From the NCBI GenBank assembly GCA_964215955.1, contig CAXPDR010000041.1, positions 62,001 through 126,000 on the forward strand: 64,000 bases of DNA, written 5' to 3'. Shown piece by piece: positions 52,118 to 61,338 of the stretch. Every line of letters begins with the position of its first letter. Position 1 is the stretch's first letter. Under the pieces are notes generated by a model. That model was not told the origin of the DNA. It ran no database searches and saw only the letters and a list, made by a program, of their open reading frames with translations. This DNA comes from GCA-2706205 sp964215955. Its GTDB lineage: Bacteria > Bdellovibrionota > Bacteriovoracia > Bacteriovoracales > Bacteriovoracaceae. The translations under genes and the position numbers were made by a program.

Positions 52118-53511
52118 CAAAGAGCTAATCCTATAAGCGATGCTAAATCCTCATCACTAAACTTCAATCCTGCACTGAAAGTATAAACATGGTGTTCGCT
52201 TGCTCTTGTAATATCTTCAGCTGTAGCTTTGGCGTGGATTATATTCCAAACTCTAAATTCAGTTCCAACCCTTAAGTTTGCACCAATATCCTCTCTATAA
52301 TCATAAACTTCTAAAATTGATTTAAATCCATATTTAGGAATTCGGTAATCGAAACCTAAACCACCGGTAGATTCTATTAAACCAGCTCTGAAGGTATAGG
52401 CTCCAATATCTCTACCAATTTGCAGGTTGAATCGATATTCAGAGGTACTAGATTCTGTTTCATCTTTTACAACTTCATCACTACCATCGGTCGAAGTTAC
52501 AGTTGTAGTCTGAGTTTCTGAAACAGTTGTGTCTCCACTAATTATACCGAATCTAAAAAATCTCTCAGGACCTGGTATCAAATCCAGCTCTGCCTCAGTT
52601 TTTGAACCTTCGTTATTATTTGCACCACTAAAAATAGAAATATTAGTTTTAAATCGATTTACACGCCCAACTATTTTATTAACTCCAGATAAGGTTTCAT
52701 TAACCTTATCAATAACTTCTTCATCTCTTAAAAGTTTCCCTACTGTGCCTTTTCCAGATTTAACATCGGCCATAATAACTTTTAGATCACTTACAGCTGA
52801 GTCCACCTTATCAAGAATAGGGCCAACTTGTTCAAGATCATTCATAAAAGAGTCATCTTGAAATCTATCAGTTTCATATGCAAGTTGCTCAGTAACCCTT
52901 CTAAGATTTTCTACAACTTCGTTTATTTTTCCTTCATTAGAATTTAAAACACGTTTCAAACTTTTAGAAATATCATTGGCATTGTGTGAGAATTCATTAA
53001 TTTGTCCCACAATTTGTTTAATAGCATTTTGCTTGTCATCCGTATAAAGAGAGTCCTTGATGGCCTTTGCAATAACTTTTACATCCTTTAAAATTTCAGA
53101 AGCATCTTTACCTAATTGTTCAAAACCTGCGCCTGTCTCATTTGGCACCATAGCAAATTCTTTCAACCTAGGAGCTTCCGGGTTTCCTAAGTATATATCT
53201 ATATACTTATCACCTAAGAAACCAACTGATTTAATTCTCAACCTTGAAAACTGAGTCACTTTTATTTGTTTTAAAACCTCAAATTTGACTAGTGCTTGAG
53301 AACCACTTAGTTGAATACTTTTAATTCGACCAGCAACAATTCCTGCAACTTTGATTGATGATTTTTCATAGATCCCGGTAGCATCGTTAAGGATCGTATG
53401 ATATTCAATAAATTCACCAAACGTCGCTTTATTAGATGTAATTTGTAATGAGACCACAACAAGTGATGCAATAGCTATAAGGGATAAAAACCCTACTTTT
53501 AATTCGTTCAA
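52117..53511 (-). CDS. mlaD: MCE-domain lipid-transport protein (MlaD) with C-terminal beta domain
   Basis: N-terminal membrane helix, then the MCE domain (FIEYHTILNDATGIYEKSSI, VAGIVAGRIKSIQLSG, FLGDKYIDIYLGNP). A helical segment of about 150 residues follows (FSHNANDISKSLKRVL, SGKGTVGKLLRDEEVIDKV). From about residue 305 the protein is beta-rich (TEAELDLIPGPERFFRFGII, YRFNLQIGRDIGAYTFRAGL), like a small barrel or sheet that may touch the outer membrane. E. coli MlaD is only about 180 residues and lacks this part. It works with MlaE and MlaF in phospholipid transport between membranes. Confidence 0.88.
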   Translation of the reverse strand: MNELKVGFLSLIAIASLVVVSLQITSNKATFGEFIEYHTILNDATGIYEKSSIKVAGIVAGRIKSIQLSGSQALVKFEVLKQIKVTQFSRLRIKSVGFLGDKYIDIYLGNPEAPRLKEFAMVPNETGAGFEQLGKDASEILKDVKVIAKAIKDSLYTDDKQNAIKQIVGQINEFSHNANDISKSLKRVLNSNEGKINEVVENLRRVTEQLAYETDRFQDDSFMNDLEQVGPILDKVDSAVSDLKVIMADVKSGKGTVGKLLRDEEVIDKVNETLSGVNKIVGRVNRFKTNISIFSGANNNEGSKTEAELDLIPGPERFFRFGIISGDTTVSETQTTTVTSTDGSDEVVKDETESSTSEYRFNLQIGRDIGAYTFRAGLIESTGGLGFDYRIPKYGFKSILEVYDYREDIGANLRVGTEFRVWNIIHAKATAEDITRASEHHVYTFSAGLKFSDEDLASLIGLAL

Positions 53512-53637
53512 TTAAACAACCTCATTCTGAGCTAGTACAACGCTCAACCTTTTAATAATAATATTGTATCTCAAGAGAATGAAATTGCTAGAAATTACTG
53601 ATAAAATTAATCGCAAAAACAAAATTGATCAAGTAAT

Positions 53638-54393
53638 TTAAGATGATAATTCTAAAAATCTTTGGATAATTGGATTCTTTGATTTTTTAAAGTCTTCTAC
53701 TGAAGAGTGCTCAACGACCCTTCCTTTCTCTAAAAATGCAATATAATCAGATATCCTCAACGTGGCCGCAATATCATGAGAAATAATTACAGTTGTCATA
53801 GGAATATGTGAATTATTCTGATGAGTAGATTTGATCAAGTTATCAACCATATGAGTGGTGATTGGATCAAGTCCTGTCGTTGGTTCATCATAAAGCATTA
53901 TTTTTGGCTCCAAAGCTAATGCCCTTGCCAATCCAACTCTTTTTCTCATTCCGCCAGAAATTTCCGAAGGTAATTTATAGAAAGCATGATCTTCCAATCC
54001 AACCTGCTCCATTAAAGATAGAACTTTTTCCTCAATCTCAGTTTTTGAAAGTTTAGTAAACTCTCTTAAAGGAAAGGCGACATTTTCAAAATTTGTCATA
54101 GAATCAAAAAGAGCAGAATACTGAAAACTCATCCCAAAATTTGTTCGAAACTTTCTAATATCTTTTTCTGTCATATTAACAAGCTCATTACCTAACACTC
54201 TAACATGACCATCTGTTGGATGATAAATACCTAAAATATGCTTGAGTATTGTGGACTTTCCAGCACCAGAAAAACCAAGAAGGGTTGTAATTTTTCCTTC
54301 ATGAATTTTAAAATCAAGACCATTAAGAACAGTGTGCTCACCAAATGTTTTTGTGACATGATTAAATTCAATGGTAAATTTTTGTTCGCTCAT
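53638..54393 (-). CDS. mlaF: Phospholipid transport ATPase MlaF
   Basis: ABC ATPase with Walker A LGFSGAGKSTILKHILG, signature SGGMRKRVGLARALA, Walker B IMLYDEPTTGLDP and switch His in TTVIISHDIAA. The Ser-rather-than-Pro pattern and adjacency to mlaE and mlaD place it in the Mla/MCE importer-exporter class. It starts seven bases after the mlaE stop. A 126-base gap to mlaD holds nothing I can identify. Confidence 0.93.
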   Translation of the reverse strand: MSEQKFTIEFNHVTKTFGEHTVLNGLDFKIHEGKITTLLGFSGAGKSTILKHILGIYHPTDGHVRVLGNELVNMTEKDIRKFRTNFGMSFQYSALFDSMTNFENVAFPLREFTKLSKTEIEEKVLSLMEQVGLEDHAFYKLPSEISGGMRKRVGLARALALEPKIMLYDEPTTGLDPITTHMVDNLIKSTHQNNSHIPMTTVIISHDIAATLRISDYIAFLEKGRVVEHSSVEDFKKSKNPIIQRFLELSS

Positions 54394-54400
54394 CGTTTCT

Positions 54401-55192
54401 CTATAATAATTTCGTTAATAATGCTGTAAGGAAAAAATCTACAACTAATACTATAATCATTCCCCAAACAACTGCCATATTAGTTCCTTTACCAACACCT
54501 TCTGCTCCGCCTTTTACTGCAAAACCTTGATAAGTACCAATAATTGCAATCAAGTATCCAAAAACTGCAGCTTTAATTAGACCTTCAACAACCATTTTCA
54601 CATTCATAAAGTCACCTACTTTAGCAAAGTACATAACTTCATCAATTCCCAGAACCTTTGTTCCAATTAAATAAGAACCGGCATTTGCAACTAACATATA
54701 AATACCTGCAAGCATGGGCATTGTTACAACTGTTGCAAAAATTTTTGGAACAGCTAAGTATTGAATAGCATTTACCCCCATAACTTCAAGGGCATCAACT
54801 TGTTCAGTAACCTTCATTGATCCAATTTCAGCGGCCATCGCAGCACCACATCTCCCCGCGACAACAAGCCCACTTAAAACAGGAGCAAGTTCTTTACAAA
54901 CAGCAATAGCGACAATTGGCCCGACAAAAGAATCTACACTAAAAGCAGTAAAACCAAGATAGATTTGATAAGCAAAAACCATCCCAGTAAATGAGCTCGT
55001 TAAAAGAATAATAAATAAACTTTTATTTCCCATGAAAACCATTTGCTCGATAAAAAGCTTTCTTCTAAATGGAGGTCTTAAAAACCATAAAAATGAATGA
55101 ACCATATAAATAGTAAGCCTACCTATAGCTGGAGTTACATCAAGGATAAATGATCCAAATCTTTCGACTGGTTTTTTGAGAGTTTCAATCAT
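54401..55192 (-). CDS. mlaE: Phospholipid transport permease MlaE
   Basis: Integral membrane protein of 263 residues with family blocks GPIVAIAVCKELAPVLSGLV, AGRCGAAMAAEIGSMKVTEQ and VDALEVMGVNAIQYLAVP. It forms the inner-membrane channel of the Mla transporter. The N-terminal 45 residues include an interface helix. No clear ribosome site precedes the ATG. First gene of the mla group, 44 bases after the alr start region. Confidence 0.94.
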   Translation of the reverse strand: MIETLKKPVERFGSFILDVTPAIGRLTIYMVHSFLWFLRPPFRRKLFIEQMVFMGNKSLFIILLTSSFTGMVFAYQIYLGFTAFSVDSFVGPIVAIAVCKELAPVLSGLVVAGRCGAAMAAEIGSMKVTEQVDALEVMGVNAIQYLAVPKIFATVVTMPMLAGIYMLVANAGSYLIGTKVLGIDEVMYFAKVGDFMNVKMVVEGLIKAAVFGYLIAIIGTYQGFAVKGGAEGVGKGTNMAVVWGMIIVLVVDFFLTALLTKLL

Positions 55193-55236
55193 GAGGATAT
55201 TGTAAACAAATTGTCTCTGAGTGACAAACTTAGTTA

Positions 55237-56361
55237 TTAAATGTTTTTATTTAAATATCTTTTTGGAATGCGACCTGTAATGGCGGTTAAAACTTGATAA
55301 GGTGTGGTTTTTAATATTGATGAAAATTCCGTTAGGTTTGTCTCCCAATTCCAAAGAAAAAAATCCTTCCCCTTTTCAAATCCTTTTGGAAGAGATGAAA
55401 AGTAGAGACAGATCATATCCATATTTACTCTTCCTAAGATTTCGGTTTCTTTATCATAAGAAATAAATTTATGACCACTGTAATAGGTCAAAATACCATC
55501 AGCATAGCCAATAGGAAGATATACCCCAAAACCATCTTTTCCACATATAAAACTACCATAACCAATGGGCATTCCCTTTTTTATTGGCATAATTTTAATA
55601 ATTTCCGTTTTCAACCGACTTAAATTTTTTCCTTTCCACAGAGCATTAATTTTGTAGCACGAGCTTGGTCCATAAAGCATTAAACCTGGTCTGATATGGG
55701 ATTCTTCAAGACCAAATTTCTGTTCAAGTGCACCAGAGTTTGAAACACTTGTTTCACAAATTTCGATCCCCTTAGAGTTTAAAAAGCCCATGGCCTTTTT
55801 AAAACTCCTATATTGTCTGGAGGTACGGTCATTTTCTTTCAGTTTTAAATAGGAATTTGCAAAATGAGTCATTAAATGATGAATGGTATGTCTTCCTGCT
55901 TTTTTTAAAATGTCAGAAAGACTCTCTAAATCACCTTCTGCTATTCCAAGTCGATGCATTCCTGTATCAATCTTTAGTATCAACGGAATGTTTGAAAACT
56001 TTTTTTGATTTAAAAAAAAGATAAGATCTTTAAAGTGAGATATGACTGGATAAATTCCCAACTCAGTATAGGCTTGTATGGCAATTCTATCTTCTAAATT
56101 TAAATCACTGAATACCCATAATTCACAAGTCAATTTAGGTAGGTTTCTTCTTATATATAGCGCCTCCCCTAAAGAAGCACAGCCAAGCCTTTTGATTCCT
56201 AATTCATTAACAGCGAAGGAAGATATTTCCAATATCCCGTGCCCATAACCATTTCCTTTCACCATAAAAATGACTTCATTTGATGGGGCTAATTTTTTTA
56301 ATTCTAAGAAATTGTAATCGAGATGAGCTAAATTTACTTGAAACTCACTACTTACTCTCAT
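55237..56361 (-). CDS. alr: Alanine racemase
   Basis: PLP enzyme making D-alanine for peptidoglycan. The PLP-binding lysine lies in FMVKGNGYGHGILEI (usual form KANAYGHG), RPGLMLYGPS and the second active-site Tyr region MPIGYGSFICG are present, and PIGYADGILTYYSGH is the conserved C-terminal block. The length (374) is normal. It follows the degenerate-receiver gene by four bases, so the two are coupled. Confidence 0.93.
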   Translation of the reverse strand: MRVSSEFQVNLAHLDYNFLELKKLAPSNEVIFMVKGNGYGHGILEISSFAVNELGIKRLGCASLGEALYIRRNLPKLTCELWVFSDLNLEDRIAIQAYTELGIYPVISHFKDLIFFLNQKKFSNIPLILKIDTGMHRLGIAEGDLESLSDILKKAGRHTIHHLMTHFANSYLKLKENDRTSRQYRSFKKAMGFLNSKGIEICETSVSNSGALEQKFGLEESHIRPGLMLYGPSSCYKINALWKGKNLSRLKTEIIKIMPIKKGMPIGYGSFICGKDGFGVYLPIGYADGILTYYSGHKFISYDKETEILGRVNMDMICLYFSSLPKGFEKGKDFFLWNWETNLTEFSSILKTTPYQVLTAITGRIPKRYLNKNI

Positions 56362-56365
56362 AAGT

Positions 56366-57772
56366 TTAAACTTCTAAACGAGCGGAATAAGCATCTCTAA
56401 TTTGAGGGTTCATAATATCTTTAACACCCTCTTTTACATTTCTAAGTAAACTCACAGAAGAAGGAGAAACAAAACGTACTGATGGACTTACATCATGTCC
56501 AACGACGAAAGTGCTCTCTTCAAAATAACGCCAATATTGAAACTCTTCGGTATAGTTTTTTAAAGCTGCAAAACCTGATTCAAGTTTATTTTTGTCAATT
56601 CCGACGAGAAAATATTCCGTACCGTAATTAGATAAAATCGTTTTACTTCCAAGAAGTTCAGTAACTTCATTTTGAAACTCTTTTGAAAAGCTTTTCCAGT
56701 AAAATCGATTTCCATTTCTTTGTTTAATAAGGTTTATTAAATTTGAAAAGTCTACTAACACAAAACGATGACTGGATGATTTCTTATAAAACTGCTGCTC
56801 ATCTAGGTCATGCATAACTGAGAAGATATCCTTTTCATAGGTCTCTTGCTTATTAAGCTTAGAAGAAAGAAGTAGTTTTCTATAAATTGAGCTTAACTTA
56901 TCTTCTAAGTACCTTACACTAATTTCAGATATTTCATCATTCATTTGCAAAAATAAAATGAGGTCTGCTTGTTCAAATGCGCCACAAATTTTAACAAGCT
57001 GAATATCATCGCCCATAACTCCATAGGCTACATCATAAGCCATTTCTAAAGCATAGTTTTCAATGCCATTTTGAGAAGACTTAGTTAACCAAAGATCAGG
57101 TAATGTATTAAGTTTAGTACCTCTTGCTTGTGGAGATACCAATTTTTGTCCCGTTGAATTTAGCTCATAAAAACCAAATGAGTCACAAGACTTCCAACCT
57201 GAAATCAAGTGAACCATTCTCATTTTGAATTCGCCCTGATCTTGAACTTCCCCAAAACCATCCAGGATTTCCATTACAGACTCAATTCCTCCGAGCTTTT
57301 GAGAAGATTTTTCTATGTTTTGAGTTAAAGTATGAGACCTTAATTTTAAACGCTCAATCCTAGACATTAAATTCTGATTTTGCTCAACTAGTTCAATTTC
57401 ATCTTCACGTCTTTTGATAATGGCCTTCAACTGATCATTAATATTAAGATCACCTCTAATCAGGCCGTAATGTGCAAGACCATGTGTTGACTTTAAAAGC
57501 ATTTGAGTCGTTTTTTTATAATAAAATGAATATTTAAGTAATGAGTTTTTAACTTTTGGATGCTGCTTAAACAAAAGATTCTTCTGTGACATTTTTTTAA
57601 CATCGACAATACAAAGATCAGGAGTATAAGTATTTAAAGATACCCATAGATCATCAAGGTCTTGATAGTAATGAGCAAAAATACCTAATTCTCTCAATCC
57701 ATCTGATATTTGCTTTGCTTCAGAAATATCATCAATAAGTAAAGCAATTTGAAAATCTCGATTTCTGTCCAT
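56366..57772 (-). CDS. Large protein with degenerate receiver domain
   Basis: Residues 1-120 resemble a response-regulator receiver (IALLIDDISEAKQISDGLRE, LCIVDVKKM) but the Thr/Ser and Lys positions are not conserved clearly, so phosphorylation is doubtful. A coiled coil follows (residues about 130-170), then a region that could be GAF-like (SGWKSCDSFGFYELNSTG) and a final part of about 140 residues. The final part has spacing like a GGDEF domain without the motif. No catalytic residues are seen. It may sense or scaffold. It is coupled to alr. Confidence 0.6.
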   Translation of the reverse strand: MDRNRDFQIALLIDDISEAKQISDGLRELGIFAHYYQDLDDLWVSLNTYTPDLCIVDVKKMSQKNLLFKQHPKVKNSLLKYSFYYKKTTQMLLKSTHGLAHYGLIRGDLNINDQLKAIIKRREDEIELVEQNQNLMSRIERLKLRSHTLTQNIEKSSQKLGGIESVMEILDGFGEVQDQGEFKMRMVHLISGWKSCDSFGFYELNSTGQKLVSPQARGTKLNTLPDLWLTKSSQNGIENYALEMAYDVAYGVMGDDIQLVKICGAFEQADLILFLQMNDEISEISVRYLEDKLSSIYRKLLLSSKLNKQETYEKDIFSVMHDLDEQQFYKKSSSHRFVLVDFSNLINLIKQRNGNRFYWKSFSKEFQNEVTELLGSKTILSNYGTEYFLVGIDKNKLESGFAALKNYTEEFQYWRYFEESTFVVGHDVSPSVRFVSPSSVSLLRNVKEGVKDIMNPQIRDAYSARLEV

Positions 57773-57852
57773 GTGAAATAATCCTCCATAATCCTTAGAG
57801 CACGGGCGTCAAGCCTACTATATTATGGCATTTAAATTCTTTATCTGACAAG

Positions 57853-58344
57853 TTATGTAATATTTTCTGATTTTTTCAGGATTAATTCCAAGGCTTCATC
57901 CTTTGTTTGAACAGGATTTGCCAGTTGATAAAAGCTAAGTCTTTGATTATATATGGCTTTAAGCTCTTCTTTGCTCTTTCTCACAATAGGTCTCGAATTA
58001 TCCCCCGTAATTCTCTTTAAACATTCTTCTAAAGGTGTATTTATCCATAAACCTGTCCACGTATCCAAAATACCTGCGGTCATCTCGTTAAATGCCCCGC
58101 CTCCGAGAGAAACAACGATGTTCTTATAATTGGTAAGACGAGATAAATGATTCAGCTCTAAATCCCGAAACTTGGAAAATCCAGCAGTTTCAATAAAGTC
58201 TGCAATTGATTCACCTTCGAGCTCTTTTAAGATTTCGAGATCCAAGTCAAAAAACTGGAAGCTTTTAAGTTCTTTTGAAGTTTTCAACTCATTTAAAAGG
58301 CTCGTTTTTCCTGCACCGGTAAATCCTGTAATAAAAAACTTCAT
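57853..58344 (-). CDS. aroK: Shikimate kinase
   Basis: 163 residues with P-loop FFITGFTGAGKTSLLNEL, Asp of FDLDLEI, Arg in FSKFRDLEL, the shikimate-binding VVSLGGGAFN and lid region RPIVRKSKEE. The order and length match AroK, which phosphorylates shikimate on the way to chorismate. Other shikimate genes are not adjacent; a related small-molecule kinase is less likely. Confidence 0.82.
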   Translation of the reverse strand: MKFFITGFTGAGKTSLLNELKTSKELKSFQFFDLDLEILKELEGESIADFIETAGFSKFRDLELNHLSRLTNYKNIVVSLGGGAFNEMTAGILDTWTGLWINTPLEECLKRITGDNSRPIVRKSKEELKAIYNQRLSFYQLANPVQTKDEALELILKKSENIT

Positions 58345-58414
58345 ATTTCTCTTTCCACTAAATACTCTTTGCGTTATATAAACGTTCTAAGTTTATATAG
58401 ATAAGGTAACAAAG

Positions 58415-58957
58415 ATGCAAACTGAGAATCAAATTAACAGTAAATACAATGTTTTGAAACACCCCCTTAATAATACGAGATACTTCAAACTTGATAAGTC
58501 TCAAGACTGGGTAGGAAGCTTACTCAAAGAGTTTAATGAAAAAGCTGAAGAAAAAACACCAGAGGAGTACTTTGAAAACTCTGAAATCAAACTTGATCTA
58601 GAAATATCTAAATCTTTCAAGCACCCATATGGGGAATACTTGCTTGTAAAAGGAAAACTAGAATCAAACTTCTTCACATCATGCGTTAGAACACTAGAAG
58701 AGATGCCAGATTCTGTAAGTATTGAATTTAAAACATGTTTTATAGAGTCTCGCTTCCAAGAAGACGAAGAATTAAAAGATCAAACAGAGATTTTTATCGC
58801 GGATAATATGTATGAGCTATACTTTTTTGAAAAAGGGTTCGCTAATTTAACCGAAATGGTACATGAACAGGCATATTTAAGCATTAATCAATACCCTATT
58901 AAAGATGCAGAGGCTCCACTTCCTTGGGGGAATGAGTCATCTGACACAAAACAATAG
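58415..58957 (+). CDS. yceD: YceD/DUF177 family protein
   Basis: A 180-residue acidic protein with EISKSFKHPYGEYLLVKGKL and the conserved Cys of FFTSCVRTLEE, then FIADNMYELYFFEKG. YceD (DUF177) is almost always directly upstream of rpmF and is implicated in 23S rRNA maturation; here it is 98 bases upstream of rpmF. AAGG precedes the ATG. Confidence 0.82.
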   Translation: MQTENQINSKYNVLKHPLNNTRYFKLDKSQDWVGSLLKEFNEKAEEKTPEEYFENSEIKLDLEISKSFKHPYGEYLLVKGKLESNFFTSCVRTLEEMPDSVSIEFKTCFIESRFQEDEELKDQTEIFIADNMYELYFFEKGFANLTEMVHEQAYLSINQYPIKDAEAPLPWGNESSDTKQ

Positions 58958-59055
58958 AATTTTTATAAAAATATCTTGGCAAGTGAGTCAATTTATATTA
59001 AATATTTACTCTCAAAAATTAAAGAGATACATAATTAAAATAACTGGAGAATAAA

Positions 59056-59268
59056 ATGGCAGTTCCTAAGAAGAAAACATCAGTGCAAAGAAAAGGCTTA
59101 AGAAGAGCTGGTCAGCACCATAAATTATACAGAAAGCACCCAATGTCTTGTCCAAATTGTGGTGATTTAACTATGCCAAATACTGCATGCCCTAGCTGTG
59201 GTACTTACAAAGGTAAGCAAGTATTTGAAATCAAAGTTAAAGAAGAAGAGACAGAAGCAGAAGCTTAA
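59056..59268 (+). CDS. rpmF: Ribosomal protein L32
   Basis: Begins MAVPKKKTSVQRKGLRRAGQ and has the four-Cys zinc ribbon of the zinc-binding (C+) form, SCPNCGDLTMPNTACPSCG. The C-terminal tail is longer and very acidic (KEEETEAEA). GGAG lies eight bases before the ATG. It is followed by a strong terminator rather than by plsX. Confidence 0.95.
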   Translation: MAVPKKKTSVQRKGLRRAGQHHKLYRKHPMSCPNCGDLTMPNTACPSCGTYKGKQVFEIKVKEEETEAEA

Positions 59269-59293
59269 TTCAAAATTAACTTTTATCAATAAT

Positions 59294-59333
59294 AAAGCCT
59301 TCAAATTGCAATTGTGATTTGAAGGCTTTTTTT
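59294..59333 (+). terminator. Rho-independent terminator of yceD-rpmF
   Basis: AAAGCCTTCAAAT (59294-59306) pairs perfectly with ATTTGAAGGCTTT (59317-59329) around a ten-base loop, then T's to 59333. Confidence 0.92.
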
Positions 59334-59374
59334 GTATAACCTAGCTATCTATTACAATCAATAAGGATTAAAAA

Positions 59375-60376
59375 ATGGAACTTTTTAAGACTAAAATCCA
59401 GGGAACTGGAAAATACCATCCAGAAAAAGTCATGACTAATGACGATATCACAAAACTTGTAGATACAAGTGACGAGTGGATCATTCAAAGAACCGGAATT
59501 AAAGAAAGAAGAATCGGCGATGCCGAGAAAAATGAAACACCAAGTGGAATGGCCGAGAGAGCTGCAAAAATAGCCATCGAGAAAGCTGGACTTGAGCCAA
59601 ACGATATCGAACTCATTTTATTTTCTGTAACACTTCCAGATATGTTGTTCCCAAATGCAGCTAGCTGCCTACAGGAAAAACTTGGTATTACAAATAAATG
59701 TGGTGCTCTTGATATAAATGCTGCATGTACTGGTTGGGTTTACGGTCTAACTATGGCCAACTCTTTAATCCAAACTGGTGTTTATAAAAACATTTTATTA
59801 TGTGGAACAGAAATGGCCTCAGCTTTTAACAACTGGGATGATAGAAACACTTGTGTTTTATTCGGAGACGGATCTGGTGCAGTCGTTTTATCAAGAGCAG
59901 AGAAAGATGAAGAGTCACAAATTATTGATTCAATCCTCACTTCAGACTCATCTAAAAAAGAATCCTTAATTCTTCCTTGTGGTGGTTCAAAAAGACCTGT
60001 AAGGCAAGATGTACTGGATGAAAATGCCCAATGGATGTCAATGGATGGTCAAATAGTTTTTAAAAATGCAGTTAAGACGATGTCTTCTCATTGTGCAAAA
60101 CTTTTAAAAAGAAACAATATGACTATTGATGACGTGGATTGGTTCATTCCTCATCAAGCCAACCTAAGAATTATTGAAGCAACTGGAAATCTCTTAAAGT
60201 GTCCTCCTGAAAAAGTAATTGTAAACGTTGAAAAATACGCAAACACTTCATCAGCTTCAATTCCAGCTGCTCTTCATGAGGCAGTCGAAGATGGAAGAAT
60301 AAAAAGAGGACAGACCGTTTTATTTGCAGCCTTTGGCGCAGGTCTAACTTCTGGAGCAACCCTACTTAAATTCTAA
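59375..60376 (+). CDS. fabH: 3-oxoacyl-ACP synthase III
   Basis: Starts fatty acid synthesis by condensing acetyl-CoA with malonyl-ACP. Catalytic Cys118 is in LDINAACTGWVYGL, His in WFIPHQANLRI and Asn in EKYANTSSASIP; the nucleotide region WIIQRTGIKERRIG is standard. AAGGA precedes the ATG. First gene of fabHDG. Confidence 0.96.
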   Translation: MELFKTKIQGTGKYHPEKVMTNDDITKLVDTSDEWIIQRTGIKERRIGDAEKNETPSGMAERAAKIAIEKAGLEPNDIELILFSVTLPDMLFPNAASCLQEKLGITNKCGALDINAACTGWVYGLTMANSLIQTGVYKNILLCGTEMASAFNNWDDRNTCVLFGDGSGAVVLSRAEKDEESQIIDSILTSDSSKKESLILPCGGSKRPVRQDVLDENAQWMSMDGQIVFKNAVKTMSSHCAKLLKRNNMTIDDVDWFIPHQANLRIIEATGNLLKCPPEKVIVNVEKYANTSSASIPAALHEAVEDGRIKRGQTVLFAAFGAGLTSGATLLKF

Positions 60377-60390
60377 AAAAGGATATTTGT

Positions 60391-61338
60391 ATGAAATCAG
60401 TTACCCTGATTTTCCCAGGACAAGGTTCACAATATGTGGGTATGGGAAATAACATTCAAGAAATAGAAATTTGTAACAATACTTTTAAAACTGCTGATGA
60501 TTGTTTAGGCTTTAGCATCTCTGATTTATGTAAAAATGGACCAGAAGAAAAGCTTAAAATGACAGAGTTCACTCAGCCCGCAATCGTTACTCACTCAATT
60601 GCTTTATTCAAAAGACTTAAAGAAATCCTAGATGAAAAAGGAATTAAAATAGACAGAGTCTTAGGACACTCTGTCGGTGAATACCCTGCTCTTGTCGCAG
60701 CCGGTGCCATTCGTTTTGAAGATGCAGTAAAAGCGGTTAATCTTCGAGGAAAATACATGCAAGAAGCCGTTCCAGCAGGCAAAGGAAAAATGTATGCTGT
60801 CCTTAGAGTTCCAGGAGAAATAGTGGCTAAGGCCTGCGAGGAATCTAGTGATGAAGCTGAACAAGTAATGTGTGCGAACTTCAATGATCCTACTCAGGTT
60901 GTTATTTCTGGTCATGCAGGAGCTTGCGAAAAAGCAGTGAAATGGTTAGAAAATAATTATGAAGGAAGAATGATGGCCAAGGAACTTCCAGTTTCGGCTC
61001 CCTTTCATTCAAGTCTTATGCAGCCAGCGGAAGAAAAATTAGCAAATTTTTTAAACACAATTGAATTTAAGGATAATGATATTCCTTATATCGCTAATAT
61101 TGATGCCAATGAGTATTCAACTGACGGGGAAACAATAAAGCAAAACCTAATCAAGCAAGTATGTGGAAGTGTTTTATGGACACAAAGTATGTCTACTCTG
61201 CCAGATGAAACTCTTTGCATAGAAGTAGGTCCAGGAAAAGTATTAACTGGACTCAACAAAAGAATTAATAAAACTTTAAAAACCTATACACTAGATACCG
61301 AAGCATCATTTGCAGGTCTCGAGGAGTTTTTAGCATGA
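60391..61338 (+). CDS. fabD: Malonyl-CoA:ACP transacylase
   Basis: Loads malonate onto ACP. FPGQGSQYVGMG opens the protein, the nucleophile is in VLGHSVGEYPALVAAGA (usually GHSLGE), His in VSAPFHSSLM, and Gln in TQPAIVTHS. It ends in an ATGA overlap with fabG. Confidence 0.95.
   Translation: MKSVTLIFPGQGSQYVGMGNNIQEIEICNNTFKTADDCLGFSISDLCKNGPEEKLKMTEFTQPAIVTHSIALFKRLKEILDEKGIKIDRVLGHSVGEYPALVAAGAIRFEDAVKAVNLRGKYMQEAVPAGKGKMYAVLRVPGEIVAKACEESSDEAEQVMCANFNDPTQVVISGHAGACEKAVKWLENNYEGRMMAKELPVSAPFHSSLMQPAEEKLANFLNTIEFKDNDIPYIANIDANEYSTDGETIKQNLIKQVCGSVLWTQSMSTLPDETLCIEVGPGKVLTGLNKRINKTLKTYTLDTEASFAGLEEFLA

Noticed and set aside
55211..55227. Inverted repeat TTGTC/GACAA between alr and mlaE
   Set aside because: Five-base arms without a T-tract; too weak for a terminator or operator.
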